Positions 44,190 to 53,494 of a stretch of 64,000 nt of DNA are shown one piece after another; the stretch's first letter is position 1, and each line of letters opens with the position of its first letter. Both the position numbers and the translations under genes were made by a program. The stretch comes from RYN-230 sp963770535 (lineage in GTDB: Bacteria; Actinomycetota; Actinomycetes; Streptosporangiales; Streptosporangiaceae): the NCBI GenBank assembly GCA_963770535.1, contig CAVYPZ010000003.1:992001-1056000 (forward strand), written 5' to 3'. The notes beneath the pieces were generated by a model, which saw nothing but the letters and a program-made list of their open reading frames with translations, ran no database searches and was not told the DNA's origin.

Positions 44190-44818
44190 CGGTGCTCCAT
44201 TCTCTCCGCCAGCCGGGCCAGGGCCGGGATCGCCCCGGCGAGCGCCTGCCGGTCCTCCCCGGACATCGCGCCGAGTACCTCGCTGGCCAGCTCGGCACGC
44301 AGGTCGCGCCACTCGTCGAGCCGGCGGCGCGCCTTGTCCGTGATCGTGAGCCGGACCGACCGGCTGTCCGGCAGCGACCGCTCGCGGCGGAGCAGGTCCT
44401 GCTCGGCGAGGCGGCCGACCAGCGTGCTGATCGTGTTCGGGGCGAGCCGCAGTTCGTGCGCGGCGTCCGCGACGCAGAGACCAGGCCGGAGGGCGATCAG
44501 CCGGAGCAGCTCGCCCTGCGCGGTCGGCAGCGGTTCGGTGGCCCAGGCATGACGCACCGCGCGCCGGGTGGTGCGCCGCACGGCGCTGATCGCGGCCAGC
44601 AGCTCGGCTGCCTCGGCCCGGGGGGCTGCCGCGGCCTGGGGGCCTGCCGCGGCCTGGGGGGCTGTCCCGGTCCGGGGGGCTGTCCGGGTCCGGGGGGCTG
44701 TCCCGGTCCGGGGGGCTGTCCCGGTCCGCGCTGCCGGTTCCGTCCCGGAGGCTGCTTCTGCCCGCGACCCCCTCCCCGCCGTCCCGGGTGCCCCTCTACC
44801 CGCTTCCATATCGTTCAC
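44186..44818 (-). CDS. MarR-family regulator with repetitive N-terminal extension
   Basis: 210 residues; the MarR winged-helix domain (about 70-205) has LPTAQGELLRLIALRPGLCV, LAPNTISTLVGRLAEQDLL and the wing RRERSLPDSRSVRLTITDKA. Residues ~30-65 are tandem TGTAPR/TRTAPR/AAAGPQ units from 18-base DNA repeats (about 44630-44730). First gene of the exporter operon and its probable ligand-responsive repressor. Confidence 0.9.
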   Translation of the reverse strand: MNDMEAGRGAPGTAGRGSRAEAASGTEPAARTGTAPRTGTAPRTRTAPRTGTAPQAAAGPQAAAAPRAEAAELLAAISAVRRTTRRAVRHAWATEPLPTAQGELLRLIALRPGLCVADAAHELRLAPNTISTLVGRLAEQDLLRRERSLPDSRSVRLTITDKARRRLDEWRDLRAELASEVLGAMSGEDRQALAGAIPALARLAERMEHR

Positions 44819-44924
44819 AGAGCTAACTATATTGACCTCAGGGCCAGCTGGCTACCGGGTCGGGAAGTGGGCAGCGGCCGCACGGGACTACCCGGGCCGT
44901 GCAGCGAAGCAGGACATGGCCACG

Positions 44925-44988
44925 TTTCACGTATCCGGTGCACGGAAATGGACAAAACACCCCGGTTGAGTGCACCAGATACGTGAAA
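44925..44988. repeat. Long inverted repeat in MarR upstream region
   Basis: Arms TTTCACGTATCCGGTGCAC (44925-44943) and GTGCACCAGATACGTGAAA (44970-44988) match at 18 of 19 positions around a 26-base spacer. It lies 107-170 bases upstream of the MarR start and downstream of the transporter remnant. It may be a regulatory stem-loop or a small repeat element. Confidence 0.75.
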
Positions 44989-45066
44989 GGTCGGCGTAGT
45001 CCAAGATCACTGTGACTGGTGATGCTGCTGGGCTCCGACGGGAGCTTGCACGGGCGGCCAGGGGGC

Positions 45067-45634
45067 TCAGCGCCGGCAGTCGCGGGTGGCCTCGTCGGCG
45101 ACCTCGGCGGTCACCTCGATGGCGAGGTCGGCCGAGGCGCCGAGGGCCGTGTCCGCGAGCGGGCCAGGATCCTGCGGCGCCGCATTCCCGGCCACGGTGT
45201 TTCCCCGTGCTGTGCCGTCCTGACCCGGGGAGTCCTCATCGTGGACGTAGCGGCCGCCGCGCAGCAGGGAGGCGCCCGCCGCGATGATCAGCACGATGAT
45301 GGCCATGCTGAACACGATGACCAGCCCATGGTGGAATGGCCCGGCGATCAGGTACGGGAAGAACTGCCTGCCGGTCAGGGTGGCCACATGGGCTGGCAGG
45401 TGAGCGAGGACGCCGGTCGGGCCGAGCAGCTGGCGCACCGGGTTGTAGCCCAGGAACCAGGCTGGCCACCGGCGGGGTCTGCCCGATCTCGTGAGCCAGG
45501 GCCGCGGGCACGCCCTGCGACATCAGCCCGCAGGTCAGTGCGGCCGGCAGCGTGCTGGACAGGCCGATGATCATCAGCGAGAAGAAGATACCGATCGACA
45601 GCACGAACCCGGAGTTCTGGAACGTGGCCAGCAT
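45067..45634 (-). pseudogene. DHA2-type MFS drug transporter, C-terminal remnant
   Basis: Encodes only the last ~190 residues of a 14-helix DHA2 multidrug transporter: MLATFQNSGFVLSIGIFFSL, STLPAALTCGLMSQGVPAA, then in another frame QFFPYLIAGPFHHGLVIVFS and SLLRGGRYVHDE. A frame break lies near 45450. Upstream an in-frame TAG precedes RGAASGMLATF and the expected earlier helices are replaced by a GAGGCGAG tandem repeat. It is a truncated, decayed gene. Confidence 0.8.
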
Positions 45635-45662
45635 GCCGGAGGCAGCGCCGCGCTAGCGGCCG

Positions 45663-45711
45663 GCCAGGAGAGGCGAGGAGAGGCGAGGAGAGGCGGGGAG
45701 GCGCGGGGAGG
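45663..45711. repeat. 10-base tandem repeat at the truncation point of the transporter remnant
   Basis: About four copies of AGGCGAGGAG followed by degenerate GGCGGGGAGG units. It lies between the truncated DHA2 gene and the stop of the intact MFS gene. Confidence 0.7.
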
Positions 45712-47025
45712 TCAGCCTGAGGCGGGGGAGCTGGCCTCCGCGGTGGCCGCCACCTCGCTCCGCGTCCCCCGGGTCCGGCCGGGCTCGAACCCGGCGGCCA
45801 GCGCGATGATGACCAGGGTCAGCACGAGCGGCGCCGTATAGGCGGCCCGCCAGCCCGCAGAGCCGCCGACCCCGCCGGCGATCCCGCCGACCAGCGCCGC
45901 GCCGAGCACGAAGCCGGCGTAGTTGAACACGTTGACGCGGGAGATGGCGATGCCCGACCCGGTGGGATCGAGTTTCGAGGTGGCCGAGAAGCACATCGGG
46001 GGGACCACGCAGAACCCGAGACCGGTCACGGCGAACGCGGCGATGGCCAGGAAGGGGGACGGCGCCAGCACCACGCCCAGCAGGCCAAGCCCCGCGACCA
46101 CGGCCCCGGCCCGCACGACCGCCGTAGCGCCGAACCGCCGCACCGTACGGTCCCCGACGGCCCGGCCCGCCACCATCATCGCCTGGTACGCCGCGAACGC
46201 CAGCGGCAGCACCGCCTTGCTGCCGTGCTGGACCTTCGACATGTAGACCGAGCTGTAGTTGGACACGGCCGCGTCACCGATGTACATGCAGCACATGGCC
46301 ACGCCGATGAAGATGATCGGCCGCCACGGGATCTGGATGCCGGCCTTCTTCGCCGCGGCCTCGGACGGGGGCGCGACGTCGGCCGCCTTGCCGAACAGGC
46401 GCGGCCCGGCGACCAGGGCGGCGGCCAGCCCGGCTGCCCCGGCGACCGTGAACGCCACCCCCAGGGACAGGCCGAGCTTCCCGGCGGCCGCGTTCCACAG
46501 CCCGCCCAGGATCCCGGCCGCGCTCCAGAAGCCGTAGAACGCGTTGATGACGCTGTAGCCGTAGCGCTTCTCGGTGATGGCGCCCTGCATGTTCATGGTC
46601 GCGTCCACCGCGCCGAGGAACAGCCCGAACAGGCCGACGGTGACGTACAGCTCGGGCCGGGTGCTGGCGAACCCGATGGCCGGCAGGCTCAGGCAGACCA
46701 GCGGCTGGGCGACGCGCAGCACCGTGCCGCTGCCCAGCCGGGCCGCGAGCGGGCCGGAGACCACGCTGCCCACCCCGGCGATGACCGGGACGATGAGCAG
46801 GACCAGGGTGAGCTGCCCGTTGGACAAGTGGAACTTGCTCTGCAGGACGGAGACCCGGGTTACCACCACCGCGAAGCACAGGCCCTGGACGAAGAACGCG
46901 GTGCTGGTCGCCATCCGGCCCCGGCGGTCACCGGCCTGCCGCGGATCCGGGCCGTCCGGACCCCGGCCGTCCGGACCCCGGCCGTCCGGACCCCGGCCGT
47001 CCGGATCTGTGCCGTCCAGCTTCAT
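45712..47025 (-). CDS. MFS transporter
   Basis: 437 residues with 12 predicted membrane helices. The N-terminal hydrophilic stretch contains four GRGPDGRGPDG-type repeats. The core, with TRVSVLQSKFHLSNGQL and LRVAQPLVCLSLPAIGFAS, resembles the YbjJ-like sugar/fucose-permease side of the superfamily. Substrate unknown. An internal start after the repeats (MATSTAFFVQGL) is possible and would remove the low-complexity part. Confidence 0.85.
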   Translation of the reverse strand: MKLDGTDPDGRGPDGRGPDGRGPDGPDPRQAGDRRGRMATSTAFFVQGLCFAVVVTRVSVLQSKFHLSNGQLTLVLLIVPVIAGVGSVVSGPLAARLGSGTVLRVAQPLVCLSLPAIGFASTRPELYVTVGLFGLFLGAVDATMNMQGAITEKRYGYSVINAFYGFWSAAGILGGLWNAAAGKLGLSLGVAFTVAGAAGLAAALVAGPRLFGKAADVAPPSEAAAKKAGIQIPWRPIIFIGVAMCCMYIGDAAVSNYSSVYMSKVQHGSKAVLPLAFAAYQAMMVAGRAVGDRTVRRFGATAVVRAGAVVAGLGLLGVVLAPSPFLAIAAFAVTGLGFCVVPPMCFSATSKLDPTGSGIAISRVNVFNYAGFVLGAALVGGIAGGVGGSAGWRAAYTAPLVLTLVIIALAAGFEPGRTRGTRSEVAATAEASSPASG

Positions 47026-47172
47026 GGGCCGCTCCCAGGCTCGCGAGCCGCCGGCGATGCGGGCTACGGCCGGCCCGGGCGGTCCGGGCTGACCCCGGGG
47101 GGCATGGCCGGGCTCGTGCGGTCAGGGTAGGGATCGTGCCGTCCGGGCGTCAAGGCGGCTATCGTCAGGGGT

Positions 47173-47769
47173 GTGAATCCCCGGCAGAGCCCGCGTGACC
47201 TGCGCGCCTCGGACGCTGACCGGGAGCGCGTGATAACCCTGCTCGCCGAGGCGGCCGGGGATGGGCGGATCACGCTGGAGGAGCACGCGCACCGGGTGCA
47301 GCGGGCTTACACTGCGCGGACCCTGGGGGACCTGGCCGGGCTGACCGATGACCTGGCGCTGCCCGGGGCCCAGCCGCTGCGGCTTGACACTTCCCGCGCG
47401 GTCACGGCCTTCTTCGCGACCGAGCGGCGTGACGGCCGGTGGGTTGTCCCCGACCGGCTGGTGGTGACCGCCATCGGCGGGCAGGTCGTGCTGGACCTGC
47501 GGGAAGCGCTGCTCCAGGGGCAGCGCACCGTGATGTACGCGACCGCGATGGGCGGCCAGGTCAATCTGCTGGTCCCGGCCGGGCTCACGGTCATCACCCG
47601 CAACCTGTCCGCGGCGCTGCCGGGGGCCCGGCCCGAGCCGCGCCCGGAACCGACGGTCCCGCCTGGAACGCCGGTCATCGAGTTGCACACGCTGACCGTG
47701 CTGGGCCGCATCCACGTCCGCACGCCCCGGCCGCGCCGGTCCGGCCTGTTCACCCGCCGCCCGCGCTGA
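47173..47769 (+). CDS. DUF1707 SHOCT-like domain protein
   Basis: 198 residues. The N-terminal DUF1707 domain reads LRASDADRERVITLLAEAAG, then LEEHAHRVQRAYTARTLGDLAGL. The C-terminal half (TAFFATERRDGRWVVPDRLV, VIELHTLTVLGRIHV) is the LiaF-like beta-rich domain that often follows. The protein has no membrane segment. Role unknown; such proteins are frequent in actinobacterial envelope-stress contexts. GTG 47173 start has GGGGT upstream only. Confidence 0.85.
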   Translation: MNPRQSPRDLRASDADRERVITLLAEAAGDGRITLEEHAHRVQRAYTARTLGDLAGLTDDLALPGAQPLRLDTSRAVTAFFATERRDGRWVVPDRLVVTAIGGQVVLDLREALLQGQRTVMYATAMGGQVNLLVPAGLTVITRNLSAALPGARPEPRPEPTVPPGTPVIELHTLTVLGRIHVRTPRPRRSGLFTRRPR

Positions 47770-47853
47770 CGCGGCCCGCGCTGACGCGCCCGCGCTGACG
47801 CGGCCCGCGCTGACGCCCGCCCGCGCTGACGCCGCCCGCGCTGACGCGGCCCG
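47764..47853. repeat. 15-18-base tandem repeat between convergent genes
   Basis: Seven approximate copies of CGCTGACGCGGCCCG lie directly after the DUF1707 stop and run to the terminator hairpin. Non-coding. Confidence 0.8.
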
Positions 47854-47865
47854 CGGTGCGCGGGC
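47849..47865. terminator. Short hairpin between DUF1707 gene and glpX
   Basis: GCCCGCG (47849-47855) pairs with CGCGGGC (47859-47865) around a 3-base loop, immediately before the glpX stop codon on the opposite strand. Confidence 0.5.
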
Positions 47866-47871
47866 GTTCGC

Positions 47872-48930
47872 TCAGCAGGGCCCGTCGAAGTTGATCGAGC
47901 TGTAGGCCCGGAGCTTCCAGAGCTGGTGCTCGCTGTGGATGTTGCGGATGGTGCCGGAGCGGGCCCGCATGACGAGCGAGTGGGTAGAGGCCCCGCCTGC
48001 CCGGAACCGGACGCCAGCCATCAGCTCGCCGTCGGTGATCCCGGTGGCCGCGAAGAACGCGTCCTCGGACGTCACCAGATCGTCGGTGGTCAGCACGTGC
48101 CTGAGGTCGTGGCCGGCCGCGAGTGCCTTGTCGCGCTCGGCCTCGTCCCGGGGTGCGAGCCGGGCCTGGATCACGCCGCCCAGGCACTTGACCGCACAGG
48201 CGGTGATGATCCCCTCCGGGGTGCCGCCCACCCCCAGCAGCAGGTCCACGCCGGTCCCGTCCCGCGCTGCCATGATCGAGCCGGCCACGTCGCCGTCGGT
48301 GATCAGCTTGATCCGGGCCCCGGCGGCCCGCACCTCCGCGATGAGCCGCTCGTGCCGCGGGCGGTCCAGGATGACCACGGTGACGTCCGAGGCTGAGCAG
48401 CCCTTGGCCCGGGCCACGGCCGCGATGTTGTCCGCGGCCGGCGCCTCGATGTTAACCACGTCCGCCGCGGCCGGGCCGGTTACCAGCTTGGACATGTAGA
48501 AGACCGCGGAGGGGTCATACATCGACCCACGTGCGCTGACGGCCAGCACGGCGATCGCGTCCGGCATGCCGTTGGCGGTCAGCCGGGTGCCGTCGATCGG
48601 GTCCACGGCCACGTCGCACGCGGGGCCGGAGCCGTCACCGACCTGCTCGCCGTTGAAGAGCATGGGCGCACGGTCCTTCTCGCCCTCGCCGATGACCACC
48701 ACGCCGTTCATGGACACCGTGCTGATGAGGGCCCGCATCGCCTGCACGGCCGCGGCGTCGGCACCGTTCTTGTCGCCGCGGCCAACCCAGCGGGCCGCGG
48801 CCATCGCCGCCGCCTCGGTGACCCGGGCCAGCTCCAGGGCGAGGTTCCGGTCCGGCGCGTGCCGCTCGGGCTGGGCGACCAGGTCACCTGGGTCGAGGTT
48901 TCCCTGGGCTGCCGTCTCGTACTCGGTCAT
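47872..48930 (-). CDS. glpX: Class II fructose-1,6-bisphosphatase
   Basis: 352 residues from ATG 48930; the open frame upstream to 49065 is low-complexity repeats (RGAAPA) and not part of the enzyme. GEGEKD at 81-86 and DPIDGT at 110-115 are the metal-binding GlpX motifs; GVGGTPEGIITACAVKCLGG and RFRAGGASTHSLVMRARSGT follow. It catalyses the gluconeogenic step to fructose 6-phosphate; actinobacteria generally rely on this type. Conserved neighbour of fumarase and xseB/xseA in the phylum. Confidence 0.95.
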   Translation of the reverse strand: MTEYETAAQGNLDPGDLVAQPERHAPDRNLALELARVTEAAAMAAARWVGRGDKNGADAAAVQAMRALISTVSMNGVVVIGEGEKDRAPMLFNGEQVGDGSGPACDVAVDPIDGTRLTANGMPDAIAVLAVSARGSMYDPSAVFYMSKLVTGPAAADVVNIEAPAADNIAAVARAKGCSASDVTVVILDRPRHERLIAEVRAAGARIKLITDGDVAGSIMAARDGTGVDLLLGVGGTPEGIITACAVKCLGGVIQARLAPRDEAERDKALAAGHDLRHVLTTDDLVTSEDAFFAATGITDGELMAGVRFRAGGASTHSLVMRARSGTIRNIHSEHQLWKLRAYSSINFDGPC

Positions 48931-49166
48931 CGCAGAGACCGCCTTCCCTGTGTGGCCGTGCTTGGCCGTGCGCCTGCGCTCCCCGGCAGGGGCTGCCCCT
49001 CGGGCAGGGGCTGCCCCCCGGGCAGGGGCTGCTCCCCGGTGGGGGGCGCTTCCCGGCCGGGCCATGCCGTCATGCCCGGTACCTGATGGGCGGCGTAGCC
49101 TTGACGTCTAGGGCGGCACGCCCTGGCGCCAGACGTGGGGAGCGCTGCGCAGGCGGTGACAGGCGA

Positions 49167-49799
49167 ATGACAACAGATGCTCCGCAGCCTACCGTGCGGT
49201 CCGCCGATCGCGGCGCGGCGACGAGGGCTGCCCTGCTGGCCGCCGCGCGTGAGGTGTTCATCTCGGCGGGGTACGCGCAGGCCGGGGTGACAGACATCGT
49301 CGCCCGGGCCGGCGCCAGCGTCGGCAGCCTCTACCACCACTTCAGCGGGAAGGCCGACCTGTACGTCACGCTGTTCGAGGAGTTCCACCAGGGCCAGGCC
49401 TGGCGGGCCCGCCAGGCGGCCCGGGACGCGCGCGACGATCACGTCCGCGAGCCGCGGCAGCTGTTCCTGGCGGCGGCCCGGGCCTACCTCGACGGCTGCC
49501 TGGCGGACCGGGAACTGTCCCGGTTGTTCGTCTCAGGAGACGCCCCGCCCGGGTTCGACCTGATCATGCGCCAGCGGCTGCGTGAATGGGCCAGCCGGAA
49601 CGCCGATTTTTTCGCCCGCCGCGCCGAGCCCATGGACGAGGCCGTGGCGGTCGTGATGACCGGCGCCCTCATGCTCGCCGTGGCCGAGGTCTCCCTGGAT
49701 GAGGACGCCGCCCATGCCCGGCGGCTAGCCGGCGGCGTGCTGGACGTGCTGTCCGGAGTCGGTCCGGGGATCCCGGGCGTGACCAGCCGGCGACGTTGA
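49167..49799 (+). CDS. TetR-family transcriptional regulator
   Basis: 210 residues. The helix-turn-helix region (about 12-58: TRAALLAAAREVFISAGYAQ, VTDIVARAGASVGSLYHHFS) is canonical. The ligand-binding domain is generic. ATG 49167 is used; an upstream frame to 49086 is not conserved. Divergent from glpX, separated by about 235 bases containing GC-rich repeats, and 4 bases before xseB, so the two may be cotranscribed. Confidence 0.9.
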   Translation: MTTDAPQPTVRSADRGAATRAALLAAAREVFISAGYAQAGVTDIVARAGASVGSLYHHFSGKADLYVTLFEEFHQGQAWRARQAARDARDDHVREPRQLFLAAARAYLDGCLADRELSRLFVSGDAPPGFDLIMRQRLREWASRNADFFARRAEPMDEAVAVVMTGALMLAVAEVSLDEDAAHARRLAGGVLDVLSGVGPGIPGVTSRRR

Positions 49800-49803
49800 C
49801 CCT

Positions 49804-50088
49804 GTGAGCGCGGAGGCAGAGCCGGCAGGGAACGGCGGAGCGCAGCCAGCCGGGGACGGCGGCCCGCCGGCCACACTCAGCTATGAGCAGGCCCGCGACC
49901 AGCTCACCGAGGTGGTCCGCCGCCTGGAGGGCGGCGGCCTGTCCCTGGAGCAGTCGCTGGATCTGTGGGAACGTGGCGAGCGGCTGGCCGCCATCTGCGA
50001 ACAGTGGCTGGAGGGCGCCCGCGCCCGCCTCGCCGCCGCGATGGCGGCACGCGCGCCGGAGTCCGCCGATCCGGACACACCCTTTTAA
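49804..50088 (+). CDS. xseB: Exodeoxyribonuclease VII small subunit
   Basis: 94 residues from GTG 49804. LSYEQARDQLTEVVRRLEGG, LSLEQSLDLWERGERLAAIC and LEGARARL form the XseB coiled-coil pattern. It assembles in several copies on XseA to make exonuclease VII. In relatives xseB directly adjoins xseA on one strand; here xseA lies 2.1 kb away on the other strand with an acyltransferase gene in between. Confidence 0.92.
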   Translation: MSAEAEPAGNGGAQPAGDGGPPATLSYEQARDQLTEVVRRLEGGGLSLEQSLDLWERGERLAAICEQWLEGARARLAAAMAARAPESADPDTPF

Positions 50089-50148
50089 AATTCTCCGCAA
50101 CGAAAACCGCTTGCCCGGCCCCCCCAGCCCAGCTTTCCGGCCGGGTGA

Positions 50149-52087
50149 TCAGCCGGGCGGGGCGGCGTGGTGCGCGGAGGGCGGCAGGCCGGAGGCCGTG
50201 AGCTGGCCTGCGGTGCGGGCCTTCCAGGCGGCCCGGACCGCGGCGGCGACGGTCCGCGCGTAGAGGCGGGCCCCGCTGGGCTGCGGGTGGACCTCGTCCG
50301 GCCACAGCAGCCCGGTCCGGTGCTCGATGGCCGCGAACCAGTTGGCCATGACCACGGTGGCGTAACGCCGGGCCGCGGCGGCGATGATCTGGTTCACGCC
50401 CGCTTCCCAGGGCCGCGCCTCGTAGGTGCTGACCAGCACCAGGTCCCGGTGCGGGCCGACGGCCCGGACGAGCTGGCGCATCTGCTGGGGGGTGAACGGC
50501 CCGTTGGTGCCGAGCGCGAACACGACCACGCGGCGGAGCCTCCCGTCGGCCGCCAGGCGCTGCACGATCGACAGACCCGCGCCGACCTGACGGCTGACCT
50601 GAGCATCGATGGAGATGCCGGGCAGCGCGGCCGCCAGCTGGACAGCCGACGCAAGCATGACGGAGTCCCCGACCGCGAAGACGCTGGAGCCTGCCACGCG
50701 GGCCGGGGCGGCCGCGGCGGTGACGGCGGCCGGCGGCGGTGCAGTGGCGGCCAGGCCGGGCGGCGAATCCCGGGTGACGGGCGGGTTCTGCTGGCTCACC
50801 GTGACGCCCTCGCTGATCTGCTCGGCCAGCCCGGAGGAGGCGCGGGCGTGGACCACCCCATAGCCCGCGGCGCCCGCCACGGCCACGGCGCCCGCCACGG
50901 CGAGGGCGGGCAGGGCCCGCACGGGTGAGCGGTGCGCCCCGGCCAGGGACCGGGCGGCCATCCGGGACCGGGACCGGACCGTGGCCCAGAACCCGTCACG
51001 GATGATGGGTTCCTCCACCCACCGCCAGGACGCGGCGGCGAGACCGGCCGAGAGCGCCGTCTCGGGCAGCCAGATCCAGGCCGCCAGGCGCGGGTGCGGG
51101 AACGCTGCGGCAGCCAGCGCGATCACCGGCCAGTGCCACAGGTAGATCCCGTAAGACCTGATCCCGATCCAGCGCAGCGCGGACCGGCCGAGTGCCCAGC
51201 TGACCAGGCCCGGGCTCGCTGCGGCCAGGACGACCCCGCCGGCGGCCAGCGCGACGACCAGCAACCCGGCCGGGTAGAGCACCGGGTCGGTCCCGGTGAA
51301 GTGGCCCATGGCCCAGGCCAGCACGGCGATACCGGCCAGGCCGAGTGCGTCGGGGATCCTGGCGTTGTCGCGGCTCAGGGCCTGCAGCCGCCGCAACGGC
51401 CAGCTCAGCGCCAGCGCGGAGCCAATGAACAGGGCTGACGCGTGCGTGTCCGTGCCGTAGTAAACGCGGGACGGGTCCGCGCCGGGCACGTAAACCAGGG
51501 CCACGGCCAGGGCGGACAGGGCCGCGCCTAGGCAGGCGAGGCGCGGCCCGGAAGCGGCCGGACTGGCAGGTTTTGAGGATCACGATCAGGAGCAGCGGCC
51601 AGACCAGGTAGAACTGCTCCTCGATGGCGAGTGACCACAGGTGCTGGAGCGGTGCAGGCGGCCCGAACCGCGCGAAGTAGGAGTGGTGCGCCAGTGCCTG
51701 CCACCAGTTGCTCGAGTACGTGACGGCCGCGAGCAGGGCCGCCCGCAGAGTGGCCAGCTGGGCCGGCTCGATGACCGCGGTGGCCGCGGTCACCGCCACG
51801 AGCAGGATCGCCAGGGCGGGCAGCAGCCGCCTGGCCCGCCGCGCCCAGAACCCGCCCAGGTCCAGGTGGCCGTGCTGGTCCCACCGGGCCGCTAGCAGGT
51901 CGGTGATCAGGTACCCGCTGAGCACGAAGAAGACGTCCACCCCGAGGAATCCCCCGGAAAATGCGGACAACTGCTCATGAAAAGCCACAACGGCAATAAC
52001 GGCCATAGCGCGCAGCCCATCCAGACCAGGCCGACGAGTCGTGGCCAGATCGGATGCCGCGCCTTTCAGGGTGTGTGTCGTCGTCAC
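50149..52087 (-). CDS. OafA/YrhL-type acyltransferase with SGNH domain (frame break)
   Basis: Repaired length 645 residues. The N-terminal acyltransferase-3 domain begins RRPGLDGLRAMAVIAVVAFH (catalytic His in VAFHE) and has FFVLSGYLITDLL and about ten membrane segments; the C-terminal extracellular SGNH domain has SVFAVGDSVMLAS and DEVHPQPSGA. Such enzymes O-acetylate cell-wall or exopolysaccharide sugars. The frames join if one base is removed at about 51540 (FRAALACLGAALSALAV). It reads between xseB and xseA and is probably a late arrival there. Confidence 0.87.
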
Positions 52088-52238
52088 TGCGCTGATCCCC
52101 CCGGCTCGCAGCAGTGCTCAGAGTTCTCGCCCGTTCAGCGGCGGAAGAAACACCGTGACAGGTAATAGCCGGGAAGAGATTTGGCGCGCGGTTATTTGGC
52201 CGCGGTGAGGTAGCCCCGGTTCCCGGGGCCGGGCGCGC

Positions 52239-53445
52239 TCAGCTGTCCTCGGAGACTACGGTGAGCTGGTCGTCGGCGAATCGTAGTGTGAGCCGTTCGC
52301 CAGGCGGAACCTCCGCGGCCGCGCGCACCACGCTCCCGTCGGGCCGCTGCACGATCGCGTACCCGCGGCGCAGGGTGGTGGCGGGGGAGAGGGCCAGCAG
52401 CCGGGCCCGCACGTGGGACACGTCATCTCCGGCGCGGTCCAGGGAGGCGGACAGCCGGCGCCGGGCCCGCTCCGTGAGCCCGGTAACCAGCTCCTGGCGC
52501 CGTTCGATTTCCCGGACCGGCGAGGCGAGCGCGGGCCGGGACCGCAGGCCGGCCAGCCACGCCGTCTCGCGCTCCATCCGGCCGGTGAGGCACCGGCGGG
52601 CCCGCCCGCGCAACTGGGCGATGAGCGCCAGTTGCTCGTTCACGTCGGGCACCACCCGGCGCGCGGCGTCGGTGGGCGTGGACGCCCGCACGTCTGCCAC
52701 CAGGTCCAGCAGCGGCGTGTCCTGCTCGTGACCGATCGCGCTGACCACGGGGGACCTCGCGGCGGCCACGGCCCGGATCAGCGTCTCGTCGGAGAACGGC
52801 AGCAGGTCCTCGATCGAGCCGCCGCCCCGGGCGATGACGATCACGTCCACCGACGGGTCGGCGTCCAGCCGGTGCAGCGCGTCCACGATCTCGCCCAACC
52901 GCGTAAGGCCCCTGGACGGCTACCGGCTCGACCCGGAATTGGACCGCCGGCCACCGATGGGCGGAGTTGCGCAGCACATCCTTTTCCGCGGCCGAGTCAC
53001 GTCCGCAGATCAGCCCGATCTTCCCGGGCAGGAACGGCAGCGGGCGCTTCCGTGCGCCCGCGAACAGCCCTTCGGCGGCCAGGGCCCGGCGGAGCCGTTC
53101 CAGCCGTGCGAGCAGTTCGCCGATGCCGACGGCGCGGATTTCGGTGGCGGAAAGGGAGAACGAGCCACGGTTGGTGTTGAAATCGGGTTTCGCCCAGACC
53201 AGCACGCGGGCTCCCTCCCCGGGCGGCGGGTCGGTGGCATCCAGCACCGTGCGCGGGCAGATCACCCGCACGGAGACCGCGGCTACCGGGTCACGCAGGG
53301 TCAGGAAGGCTGTGTTGCCGCGCCGGGTGAGCTCAGCGATCTGCCCTTCGACCCAGACGCGGCCGAGCCGCCCGATCCACTCGCTGGTCAGCCTGAGGAT
53401 GGTACGGACCGGAACCGGGGCCTCGGGCGATGTGTCGAGCGCCAT
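52239..53445 (-). CDS. xseA: Exodeoxyribonuclease VII large subunit (frame break)
   Basis: Repaired length 401 residues, usual size. The N-terminal OB-fold has VWVEGQIAELTRRGNTAFLTL; the catalytic domain has GLICGRDSAAEKDVL, VIVIARGGGSIEDLLPFSDE and VVSAIGHEQDTPLLD; a coiled-coil C-terminus follows. Removing one C from the run at 52894-52896 joins AVQGPYAVG to EIVDALHRLD. Partner of XseB (49804). It adjoins the lipid-droplet-associated gene exactly as in Mycobacterium (Rv1108c-Rv1109c). Confidence 0.92.
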
Positions 53446-53494
53446 GGTGGGTGCTGTGGCGGATTCTGGCTGCGGGCGGCCGGATGGGCCGGCG

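Noticed and set aside
43296..44312. Longer start for the ABC ATPase at 44312
   Set aside because: The extra 41 residues are antisense-like Arg/Gly sequence inside the MarR gene; ATG 44189 with ATGA overlap is the natural coupled start.
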